From Actinomycetota bacterium (GTDB taxonomy: Bacteria; Actinomycetota; Thermoleophilia; Solirubrobacterales; 70-9), in assembly GCA_018268675.1 (NCBI GenBank), contig JAFDWB010000041.1, positions 1 to 64,000 on the forward strand: a DNA stretch of 64,000 nt, read 5' to 3'. Position 1 is the stretch's first letter; every line of letters starts with the position of its first letter. This document shows, piece after piece, positions 57,658-64,000 of this stretch. The translations under genes and the position numbers were made by a program. Under the pieces are notes generated by a model. The model ran no database searches and was not told where the DNA came from. It was given only the letters and a program-made list of their open reading frames with translations.

Positions 57658-58254
57658 GTGGCCCAACCGGACCTGCCGACCACGCAGCCGAGCCCGGCGC
57701 GAGCTCCCACGCCGGAGCCCGCCGGGAGCGCCCGCGTACCGGGCCCCACGGTGGCGCTCCGCCCGCCGCAGGCCGGCGACCGCGACGCGTTCATCGCTGC
57801 GATGCGGGCGAGCGCCGATCTCCACCGTCCCTGGCTGACGCCGCCGGTGACCGCGCTCGAGTTCGACGCCTGGCTCCGGCGCGCCGCCCGCCCCGACTTC
57901 GACGCCAGCCTCGCGATCCGCCCCGAGGACGGCGCGATCGTCGGCTACTTCAACCTCAGCCAGATCGTCCGCGGGCCGCTGCAGAGCGCCTTCCTCGGCT
58001 ACGGCGGGGTCGCCGAGTGGAGCGGCGCCGGCTACATGACGGCGGCCCTGCGGCTGGTCCTCGAGCGGGCCTTCACCGACCTCGCCCTGCACCGGGTCGA
58101 AGCGAACATCCAGCCCGGCAACGCGCCCTCGATCGCCCTGGTCGAGCGCTGCGGCTTCGTCCGCGAGGGCTTCTCCGAGCGCTATCTGAAGATCGGCGGC
58201 CACTGGCGCGACCACGCGCGGTTCGCGATCCGGGCCGAACAGTGGCGGCGATGA
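57658..58254 (+). CDS. RimJ/RimL-type GNAT N-acetyltransferase
   Basis: A 198-residue protein from a GTG. After a Pro-rich N-terminus, VALRPPQAGDRDAFIAAMRA starts the fold. IVGYFNLSQIVRGPLQSAFL and YGGVAEWSGAGYMTAALRLV contain the acetyl-CoA loop; LHRVEANIQPGNAPSIALVE and GFVREGFSERYLKIGGHWRD end it, as in ribosomal-protein acetyltransferases. Its stop overlaps the tag start (ATGA). Confidence 0.92.
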   Translation: MAQPDLPTTQPSPARAPTPEPAGSARVPGPTVALRPPQAGDRDAFIAAMRASADLHRPWLTPPVTALEFDAWLRRAARPDFDASLAIRPEDGAIVGYFNLSQIVRGPLQSAFLGYGGVAEWSGAGYMTAALRLVLERAFTDLALHRVEANIQPGNAPSIALVERCGFVREGFSERYLKIGGHWRDHARFAIRAEQWRR

Positions 58255-58808
58255 CGAAGCCCACCCGCTGCGCCTGGGCGGAATCGGACCCGCTCATGCG
58301 CGCCTACCACGACGTCGAGTGGGGCGTGCCCGAGCGCGACCCGCGGGCGCTCTGGGAGAAGCTGATGCTGGACGGCTTCCAGGCGGGCCTGGCGTGGATC
58401 ACGGTGCTGCGCAAGCGTGACGCCTTCCGCGCGGCGTTCGCGGACTTCGAGCCCGAGGCGGTCGCCGCGTTCGGCGCCGACGACGTCGAGCGGCTGCTCG
58501 GCGACGCCGGGATCATCCGCTCGCGGGCGAAGATCGAGGCGACGATCGGCAACGCCCGCGCCTTCCTCGCGATGCGCGACGCGGGCGCGGACTTCGGCGA
58601 GTTCTGCTGGTCGTTCACGGACGGCGAGCCATTGCGCGGCGACGGCGTCGAGATCCTCGCCAAGACACCGCTGTCCGCGGCGGCGTCGAAGGAGCTGAAG
58701 GCGCGCGGCTTCAAGTTCGTCGGGCCGACGATCGTCCATGCCTGGATGCAGGCGGTCGGGATCGTCAACGACCACAGCGCCGACTGCTTTCGCCGCGACG
58801 AGGTCTAG
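58251..58808 (+). CDS. tag: DNA-3-methyladenine glycosylase I
   Basis: A 185-residue enzyme that excises 3-methyladenine. Zinc ligands C7, H20, H175 and C179 are all present at the same positions as in E. coli Tag. RCAWAESDPLMRAYHDVEWG, LWEKLMLDGFQAGLAWITVL and RKRDAFRAAFADF match the family, with FKFVGPTIVHAWMQAVGIVN near the end. ATGA overlap with the acetyltransferase indicates co-translation. Confidence 0.96.
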   Translation: MTKPTRCAWAESDPLMRAYHDVEWGVPERDPRALWEKLMLDGFQAGLAWITVLRKRDAFRAAFADFEPEAVAAFGADDVERLLGDAGIIRSRAKIEATIGNARAFLAMRDAGADFGEFCWSFTDGEPLRGDGVEILAKTPLSAAASKELKARGFKFVGPTIVHAWMQAVGIVNDHSADCFRRDEV

Positions 58809-58815
58809 AGGCTTC

Positions 58816-59343
58816 TCAGCCCAGCGGGCGGCGGAAACGGTCCACGGTGGAGACGATGCCGTAGGGCTGCTCGATCCGCGAGGCGCCGTCGGGGCGCCAG
58901 CCTTCGCGTTCGTAGAAGTCGGTGGCGCGGGTGTTGCCGCGGAGGACCCAGAGGATCGCCGCGGTGAAGCCGGCGGCCGCGAGGCGACGGCGGACCTCGG
59001 CCATCAGCAGGCGGCCGACGCCGGCGCGGTGGCGATCGGGATCGACATAGAGGGCGTAGACCTCGCCGAGGCCTCGCGCGTCGTCGTCGCGCGAGGCGCC
59101 GAAGGTCGCGAAGCCCGCGATCGGCCCGTCCTCGCCGTCCGCCCCGGCCTCGACCGCGACCACCGTCGTCGGCGCCGCCCCGTCCGCCTCGAACGTGTAG
59201 CGCCCGGCGCGGTCACGGGGGTCGAGCCCGGCGAGGAACTCGGCGGGCATCAGCTCCCGGTAGGCCTCCTGCCAGGAACGGACGTGGATGTCAGCGACGG
59301 CGAGCTCCTCCCCGCGCCGCGCCTCGCGCAACTCGATCGGCAT
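58816..59343 (-). CDS. GNAT family N-acetyltransferase
   Basis: A 175-residue protein. ATG 59343 gives MPIELREARRGEELAVADIH, VRSWQEAYRELMPAEFLAGL. The acetyl-CoA loop is YALYVDPDRHRAGVGRLLMA, and TDFYEREGWRPDG closes the fold. Acceptor unknown. Convergent with tag, 7 bases apart, and divergent from the SCO gene. Confidence 0.9.
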   Translation of the reverse strand: MPIELREARRGEELAVADIHVRSWQEAYRELMPAEFLAGLDPRDRAGRYTFEADGAAPTTVVAVEAGADGEDGPIAGFATFGASRDDDARGLGEVYALYVDPDRHRAGVGRLLMAEVRRRLAAAGFTAAILWVLRGNTRATDFYEREGWRPDGASRIEQPYGIVSTVDRFRRPLG

Positions 59344-59433
59344 CGCCCCATCCTCCTCCCTCCCGCGGTCCGGGGGCGCCGCGCGCACGAGAATTGAGGC
59401 TGGACTTAGGTCCGGGTCATAGCTTCAAGGGCC

Positions 59434-60063
59434 GTGCGCACGCCCCGCCGTCCCCTGCCACTGGCGCCGCTCCTCGCCGGCGCGCTCGCCCTCGGCCTGC
59501 TCCTCGCCGCGTGCGGCGGCGGCAGCGGCTCCACCGACGCCGCGGTGACGCTGCCGAACGTCCCCGGCGCCGACGCGATCCCGGCCAGGAACGCGCCCCC
59601 GATCGAGCTCACCAACCAGTACGGGAAGAAGGTCGACCTGGCGAAGTTGAAGGGGCACTCGGTGCTGGTCGCCTTCCTCTACACGCACTGCACCGACCTC
59701 TGCCCGATCGTCGCCGGCAAGGTGCACACCGCCTACGCGAACCTGGGCAAGGCCGAACGGCCGATCTTCCTCGCCGTCTCCGTCGACCCCGCCCACGACA
59801 CCCCGGCGAGCGCCGCCGCCTTCAACCGCCGCCACCGCACCACGGGTGAGATCGAATGGCTGCTCGGCTCCCGCGCCGAACTGGAAAAGGTCTGGAAGGC
59901 GTGGGGCGTGAAGCCTGTGCACAACGCCAACGACCCCGAGGAAATCGAGCACAACGCGGAAATCTTCGCGGTCGACCCCCAGGGGCAGATCCGGGCCCTC
60001 TTCCCGCCGAACTTCAAGCCCGCCAGACTCGCGGCGGGCACCAAGGCCCTGGCGCAGCTGTGA
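59434..60063 (+). CDS. SCO1/SenC-family copper chaperone lipoprotein
   Basis: A 209-residue lipoprotein: LALGLLLAACGGG is a signal with lipobox Cys27. The thioredoxin-like domain has the copper ligands C86 and C90 (THCTDLCPIVAGKV) and H173 (EEIEHNAEIFAVD). PPIELTNQYGKKVDLAKLKG and VSVDPAHDTPASAAAFNRRH are typical. It delivers copper to the CuA site of cytochrome oxidase at the outer membrane face. No oxidase gene is in the window. It is coupled by GTGA to a thioredoxin-like gene. Confidence 0.93.
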   Translation: MRTPRRPLPLAPLLAGALALGLLLAACGGGSGSTDAAVTLPNVPGADAIPARNAPPIELTNQYGKKVDLAKLKGHSVLVAFLYTHCTDLCPIVAGKVHTAYANLGKAERPIFLAVSVDPAHDTPASAAAFNRRHRTTGEIEWLLGSRAELEKVWKAWGVKPVHNANDPEEIEHNAEIFAVDPQGQIRALFPPNFKPARLAAGTKALAQL

Positions 60064-60578
60064 GGCGCGCCTGGCGGGCCGCGCCGCGCGCCCGCTGGGC
60101 GGCGCTGGCCGCACTCGTCGTCGCCGCCCTCGTCGTCGCCGAGGTGGCGAGCGGCGGCGGCTCGACGGAGAGCGGGCGGGCGGCGCCGCCGCTGCCGAGC
60201 AAGGCGCTGCGGGGGCCCGCGGTGAACCTCGCCGCGTTGCGCGGGAAGCCCGCCCTGGTCGACTTCTTCGCCAGCTGGTGCGGGCCGTGCGCGGAAGAGG
60301 CGCCGACCCTGCGCAGGCTCTCGGCGGCGATGGCCGGGCGGGCGACCGTGGTCGCCGTCGACTGGGACGACGCGGGCGGCCCGGCACGCGCGTTCGTGCG
60401 CCGCAACGCCTGGACCTTCCCGGTGCTCGCCGACACCACCGGGGCGGCCGGCGAAAGCTACGGCCTGGTCGGGCTGCCGACCTCCTTCGTGCTCGATCCG
60501 CAGGGGCGGATCGTAGCCACCTTCCGCGGTCCGCAGAGCGAGGCGAAGCTCCGCCGCGCGCTCCTCGAAGCGGCGTGA
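60060..60578 (+). CDS. membrane-anchored TlpA/ResA-type thioredoxin
   Basis: A 172-residue protein. One N-terminal helix (AALAALVVAALVVAEVA) anchors it outside the membrane. LRGKPALVDFFASWCGPCAE has the redox pair C74-C77; GLVGLPTSFVLDPQGRIVAT has the cis-Pro. Such proteins reduce the thiols of SCO or apo-cytochrome, fitting the GTGA overlap with the SCO gene. AU-poor gap of about 100 bases follows. Confidence 0.92.
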   Translation: MRRAWRAAPRARWAALAALVVAALVVAEVASGGGSTESGRAAPPLPSKALRGPAVNLAALRGKPALVDFFASWCGPCAEEAPTLRRLSAAMAGRATVVAVDWDDAGGPARAFVRRNAWTFPVLADTTGAAGESYGLVGLPTSFVLDPQGRIVATFRGPQSEAKLRRALLEAA

Positions 60579-60683
60579 GGTCCTGAGTCCCTGCAAGTAC
60601 CCCGCCATCGGGGTGGGCGACCGGAACATCGGGCAGGGAGCGTGTTGAAGGGCAAGAGTCTCAACCAACTACGGAAGGACGAC

Positions 60684-61826
60684 ATGACCCACGTAGCCAA
60701 ACGGCCGGTCGCCCTCCGGATGATCGTCGGCGTGGCGGCCCTTGTCGCCGCGTTCCTGGCCATCGCCCCCGCCGCCTCCGCGGCCCGGGACCCGATCTCC
60801 GGCGGTACCACCGACCTGCACCTGAAGAAGGGCTTCCTGAAGAAGCTGACCAACCTCGGCGTCGGACTGGCGGGCGTCGGCACCGGCCAGGTCAGCGGCG
60901 CCAAGATCGGCATGCCGGTCGCGGAAGGGATGTTCGACCCGACCGACGCCCAGGGCCACATCACCAGCCCCGGCGGCTTCCAACTGGTGAGGGGCTCCCG
61001 CTCGGTGGCGGTCACCGACGTCGAAGTGAACACCGTGCACGACACGGTGCGCGCCAACATCTCCGGGGCGAAGATGCTGCTCGGCACCTTCGGCACGCCG
61101 AGCACCGGCCGCGAAGGCTTCGGCGCGCGGGTCAAGGCCGGTCAGCTGACGCTGGTGCAGAAGGCCGCCAACCGGATCTCGAACAAGCTCGGCCTGCAGG
61201 GATCCAAGCGGATCAACGAGCGGGTGATGAGCAACGAGTTCAGCATGACCGTGCCGCAGACCGTGACGATCCTCGGCCAGGGCGAAGCGACGCTGGAAAC
61301 GAGCGCCGGGATCGTGAAGAAATTCGGCGAAAAGGAAGTGCAGCCCTCGGGCCTCAACCCGATCGCGCCGGCCAAACAGGTGAAAGGGATGACGTTCACC
61401 TTCCCGATCACGGGCGGGATCGTGGCGCCGAACGCGAGCTCCGGCTCGGTCACGACCAGCGGCGGGGTGGAAATCCTGAAGAGGGGCAAAACCTTGTCGC
61501 CGCAGATGAAATTCACCAACGTGATCGTCGACCTCACCCAGAAGACGGCGACGGTCGAAATCGAAATCCAGCCCAACCCGCCCTTCCCGGGCGCGACCGG
61601 CCGGTCCTCGATCGTCGACCTCGTCTTCCCGAGCAACGCGATCTCGACCAACCCGACGACGCGGCAGATCGCGATCAAGGGCGCCGAAGCCAAGCTCCAG
61701 GCCGCGGCCGCCGCGACCCTCAACCAGGTGTTCAACCAGGGCGGCGAAAAAACGCCCCCGACGAGCAGCGAATTCGCCGCCGGCGAACTGTTCGGCAAGT
61801 TCTCCCTGACCCTCCAGGCCCAGTAG
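60684..61826 (+). CDS. secreted protein with HtaA-like repeats
   Basis: A 380-residue exported protein. ATG 60684 follows GGAAGG; signal peptide MIVGVAALVAAFLAIAPAAS. Two related beta-rich domains are seen. One is around ISGGTTDLHLKKGFLKKL with GFQLVRGSRSVAVTDVEVNT. The other is ITGGIVAPNASSGSVTTSGG with VEILKRGKTLSPQMKFTNVI. The I-x-G-G...G-S/G...G-G-V/F-x-L pattern resembles HtaA heme-associated domains of actinobacteria, but the heme-ligand Tyr/His were not located, so the function is uncertain. Confidence 0.7.
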   Translation: MTHVAKRPVALRMIVGVAALVAAFLAIAPAASAARDPISGGTTDLHLKKGFLKKLTNLGVGLAGVGTGQVSGAKIGMPVAEGMFDPTDAQGHITSPGGFQLVRGSRSVAVTDVEVNTVHDTVRANISGAKMLLGTFGTPSTGREGFGARVKAGQLTLVQKAANRISNKLGLQGSKRINERVMSNEFSMTVPQTVTILGQGEATLETSAGIVKKFGEKEVQPSGLNPIAPAKQVKGMTFTFPITGGIVAPNASSGSVTTSGGVEILKRGKTLSPQMKFTNVIVDLTQKTATVEIEIQPNPPFPGATGRSSIVDLVFPSNAISTNPTTRQIAIKGAEAKLQAAAAATLNQVFNQGGEKTPPTSSEFAAGELFGKFSLTLQAQ

Positions 61827-61852
61827 GACGGCCGCGGAAGGCCGGCGTCCCG

Positions 61853-61903
61853 CCTTCCGTGGTCAGTTACTTCGATATAGGCGAAGTTTCTGACCACGGA
61901 AGG
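61853..61903. repeat. palindrome with 22-base arms
   Basis: CCTTCCGTGGTCAG and CTGACCACGGAAGG pair perfectly. After a 2-base T/T mismatch, ACTTCG / CGAAGT continue the stem, with loop ATATAGG. Between convergent genes. No second copy noticed. Confidence 0.85.
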
Positions 61904-61928
61904 GGACGGGCGCCGGCCGGCGGCCCCC

Positions 61929-62141
61929 CTACCGCCGGAACGCCGCGCCGGGCGGGCCGGGGGTCTCGTCTTCCCAGCGGCGATATCGACGGCCGGATCC
62001 GCATCCGCGCCCCGGGCCGCGGCCGAGGCGGCGCAGGACGAAGACGAAGAGGAGCGCCAGCGCGAACCAGACGAGGGGCACGAGCAGGATCCAGGCGCCC
62101 ACGTCGGCGAGCGGGGTCGCGAAGGGGAGTTGCGATGCCAT
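61929..62141 (-). CDS. small single-pass membrane protein
   Basis: A 70-residue protein. AGGAGG just before the ATG supports it. ADVGAWILLVPLVWFALALL with FVFVLRR is one membrane helix; the cytoplasmic tail is Arg/Gly-rich (GRGCGSGRRYRRWEDETPGP). It resembles small phospholipase-D-nuclease-like or SHOCT-linked membrane peptides only in layout. Divergent from the MarR gene and possibly its target. Confidence 0.7.
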   Translation of the reverse strand: MASQLPFATPLADVGAWILLVPLVWFALALLFVFVLRRLGRGPGRGCGSGRRYRRWEDETPGPPGAAFRR

Positions 62142-62168
62142 CAGGGACCTCCTGCGTTCGATCTGCCT

Positions 62169-62216
62169 ATCAATTCGATGAATATATCATCAAATGAAGG
62201 TGGTAGCTAGTTGATA
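62169..62216. promoter_or_regulatory. nested dyads between small membrane protein and MarR genes
   Basis: GATGA-ATATA-TCATC (62177-62191) lies inside a wider pair TATCAA (62169-62174) / TTGATA (62211-62216). This AT-rich stretch is the only control region between the divergent genes and is where MarR proteins usually bind. Confidence 0.55.
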
Positions 62217-62228
62217 TGATGCGGCTCG

Positions 62229-62672
62229 ATGGCCGAGCTGCCCCCCGTGCCCCCCAGGAAAGGCCCCCCCGAGGAGGTCCAGATCGCGACGCTCCTGACC
62301 CGGGTCGGGGGCGCGCAGGCGGCCGCCTTCGCCACGCTCCTCGCGCCGCTCGGCCTCCGTCCCAAGCAGTTCGGGGTGATGAACGTGGTGGCGCTCGCCG
62401 GCGGGCCCTCGCAAGGCGAGATCGGGGCCGCGATGGGCATCGACCCGAGCGGGCTGATCGCGACGATCGACGACCTCGAGGAGCGCGGCTGGCTGGAGCG
62501 GCGCCGCGACCCGGCCGACCGCCGCCGCAACGTCGTCGCCCTCACCGAGGCGGGCACCGCGAAGCTCGCCGAGGGGCGGGCCGCCGCCCGCCGCCGCGCG
62601 GAGGAGCTGATCGCGCCGCTCAGCGCGAAGGAGCGCCGCGCGCTGCGCGATCTCCTCGCGAAGATCGCATAG
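62229..62672 (+). CDS. MarR-family transcriptional regulator
   Basis: A 147-residue regulator. LGLRPKQFGVMNVVALAGGP and SQGEIGAAMGIDPSGLIATI hold the helix-turn-helix; DDLEERGWLERRRDPADRRR, then NVVALTEAGTAKLAEGRAA, is the wing with the conserved D-x-R-D/N-x-R. It probably controls the divergent small membrane gene and itself. Its 3' end overlaps lspA by 53 bases on the other strand. Confidence 0.93.
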   Translation: MAELPPVPPRKGPPEEVQIATLLTRVGGAQAAAFATLLAPLGLRPKQFGVMNVVALAGGPSQGEIGAAMGIDPSGLIATIDDLEERGWLERRRDPADRRRNVVALTEAGTAKLAEGRAAARRRAEELIAPLSAKERRALRDLLAKIA

Positions 62673-63159
62673 AGAAGAGCGTCCCCGCGACCAGCACCAC
62701 GATCGCGGCGTTCAGCGCCAGGTCGGCGATGTTCATGCTGCCGCCGTGGGCGCTCGGCGCGAGCCAGTCCACCACCCCGCCGTGCAGCGGCGCCGGGCCG
62801 CGCAGCAGCCGGTCGAGGCCGTTGCCGATCGCGCCGCCGAGGAAGAGCCCGAGCGCGATCGCGGTCACCCGGTCGAGCCGCAGGCGGACGATCGCCGCGA
62901 CCAGGGCGAGCGCCGCGGCGACGGTGAAGATCGAGATCAGCACCGTGTGCCCGGCCCAGTTGCCGCCCGGCCCGGCGAAGTTGCGGTAGAGCTGCAGGTG
63001 GACACCGCCGAGGAGGTGGACCGGCCCTTCCCCGGGCAACAGCCGCGTCGCCAGCTGCTTGGCGACTTGGTCGGCGAGCGCGACCGCCGCCGCGATCCCG
63101 AACGCGAGCCGCCGGTATCGCCGCGGACCCCGCCCACCCTGTCGCTCCGGCTCGGGCAC
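62620..63159 (-). CDS. lspA: signal peptidase II
   Basis: A 179-residue, four-helix enzyme that removes signal peptides from prolipoproteins. Catalytic D116 (FLGGAIGNGLDRLLRG) and D146 (GGSMNIADLALNAAI) are present. ALADQVAKQLATRLLPGE opens helix 1. The usual N-x-G-x-A-F-G loop is altered to RNFAGPGGNWAG. GTG start. It serves lipoproteins such as the SCO protein at 59434. Confidence 0.9.
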   Translation of the reverse strand: MPEPERQGGRGPRRYRRLAFGIAAAVALADQVAKQLATRLLPGEGPVHLLGGVHLQLYRNFAGPGGNWAGHTVLISIFTVAAALALVAAIVRLRLDRVTAIALGLFLGGAIGNGLDRLLRGPAPLHGGVVDWLAPSAHGGSMNIADLALNAAIVVLVAGTLFSMRSSRGDRAARGAPSR

Positions 63160-63204
63160 AGACCCAAGGTACAGCGCGAGGCCCCGGGGCCCGGGCGGGC
63201 GCGC

Positions 63205-64000
63205 TCAGGGCTCGGTGTGGACGACCACGTCGACGATCCGCGGCGAGCCGTCCGGCCGTCTGCGGCGGATCTCCTGCTCGAGCCGGCGGGCCATGTCATG
63301 CGCCGCTTCCAGGGTCGCCTCGGGGCTGGCGACGACATCGACGAAGACGACCAGGCCGAGCTCGGTCGCCAGCAGCTTGAGCCGGCGCGGCGGGGCGCCG
63401 GTGCGCTCCTCGACCAGCGCCGCGATCCGCTCGCGCGCCGCGTCGTCGTCGGCGACGGTCGCCGCGAAGGGCTCCTCCAGCGGCTCCAGGTGGGTCTGCA
63501 CGTCGTCGACGTCGGCGTCGCGGCGGAGCGCCGCCTCGATCCGCTCGGCCACCTCGTGGGCGGCGGCGAGCGGCGTCTCGGCGTCCAGCTTCAGGTGCAT
63601 CGAGACGCTGCAGCGCTCGCCGCGGCGGTAGATCGCGATGTCGTGGGCTTCGTGGACGGCGGGCTCGGCGAGCGCGATCGCCAGGGCGCGGGCGCGTAGG
63701 TCGATGCCTTCGTGGAGCGGCTCGACGTGGACGACGACGTCGGCGTCGGGGAGGGCGCGGCGGACCGCCGCCTCGACCCGGTCGGCGACGCGATGGCTGG
63801 CGACCAGCGCCTGGTCGGGGGCGGCGCCGATCGTCGCGTCGGCGAAGTAGTGGCCGCCGGACTCGCGCAGGCGGAGCTGGCGGAGCTCGACGTCCTCGAG
63901 CGCGCGGATCGCCGCTTCGGCAGTGGCCTGGGCCTCGGCCGGAGAAGTGTCCATCAGCACCCGCGAGTTCTCGTAGATGAGCCGCGCGGCGGCGGCGAAG
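63205..64000 (-). CDS. cation diffusion facilitator transporter, C-terminal part (N-terminus beyond window)
   Basis: About 265 codons to the window edge. The frame enters as AAAARLIYENSRVLMDTSPA, the end of the last membrane helix of a CDF transporter. Three successive ZT-dimer-like cytoplasmic domains follow, each ending in V-x-x-H-x-E-P (VVVHVEPL, VQTHLEPL, VVVHTEP). Most CDF proteins carry one such domain, so the triple repeat is unusual. The missing N-terminal part should contain the six-helix metal channel. Metal (Zn, Fe, Mn, Co) unknown. Confidence 0.88.
   Translation of the reverse strand, partial: FAAAARLIYENSRVLMDTSPAEAQATAEAAIRALEDVELRQLRLRESGGHYFADATIGAAPDQALVASHRVADRVEAAVRRALPDADVVVHVEPLHEGIDLRARALAIALAEPAVHEAHDIAIYRRGERCSVSMHLKLDAETPLAAAHEVAERIEAALRRDADVDDVQTHLEPLEEPFAATVADDDAARERIAALVEERTGAPPRRLKLLATELGLVVFVDVVASPEATLEAAHDMARRLEQEIRRRRPDGSPRIVDVVVHTEP

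Overview
The window is about 70% G+C and densely coded on both strands, with many GTG/TTG starts and many 4-base stop/start overlaps (ATGA, GTGA, TTGA). The gene set fits a high-GC actinobacterium: a SigB-type sigma with RsbW/RsbV-like partners, an ECF42 sigma with a DGPF partner, a family 1 encapsulin, mycobacterial-style NHEJ enzymes, and a c-di-AMP riboswitch before a wall hydrolase. Thermoleophilia/Solirubrobacterales is my best guess; this is inference from protein style, as there is no rRNA or other phylogenetic marker here. I see no tRNA, rRNA, CRISPR array, transposase or phage gene.

Layout. 0-4 kb: a YbjQ fragment, a GNAT, two related winged-helix regulators, and an encapsulin gene. 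Just upstream of the encapsulin start lies a short reading frame that ends in an encapsulin cargo-loading peptide but has no visible cargo domain. 4-9 kb: sigma factor, anti-sigma and STAS antagonist, then MscS and a membrane/stress operon. 9-13.5 kb: YihY, LigD with a degenerate ligase domain, and a separate intact ATP-dependent ligase. 13.5-17.7 kb: a surface-protein cluster (WxL-interacting-like protein, membrane-anchored protein, WxL-like secreted protein, collagen-like coiled-coil protein) next to a response regulator. 17.7-25.5 kb: ECF42 operon, frameshifted GNAT, carbonic anhydrase, S9 peptidase, OatA-like acyltransferase. 25.5-28.2 kb: agmatine-to-putrescine genes. 29-35.8 kb: transketolase, phosphoesterase, baeRF-like protein, formylglycine-generating-enzyme-like protein, methyltransferase. 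35.9-37.7 kb: two ArsR/SRPBCC pairs facing each other. 37.7-43 kb: GH65 phosphorylase, beta-phosphoglucomutase, secreted phosphoesterase. 43.3-52.6 kb: threonine aldolase, a large LuxR-type ATPase regulator, and an MMPL/two-component operon. 52.8-64 kb: a PatB-type lyase, amidohydrolase, riboswitch-controlled NlpC/P60 enzyme, alkylation repair (Ogt, Tag), SCO/TlpA, HtaA-like protein, MarR, LspA, and a CDF transporter cut by the window edge.

A second layer is a large set of intergenic palindromes in at least five sequence families. Several recur almost identically (arms CGGTGTTCCTTACTTG, GTTGATGGGCCGAAAAC, CCGACGCTTGTC, TGAGTTCGCA, TTGGTGAGTTG). They sit mostly between convergent genes and fill two coding-free stretches of 0.7-0.8 kb. 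A further long palindrome lies inside the MMPL coding sequence, in frame.

Most worth following up: the orphan cargo-loading peptide before the encapsulin, the palindrome families including the intragenic one, the dead LigD ligase domain paired with a stand-alone ligase, and the collagen-like/WxL-like surface cluster.
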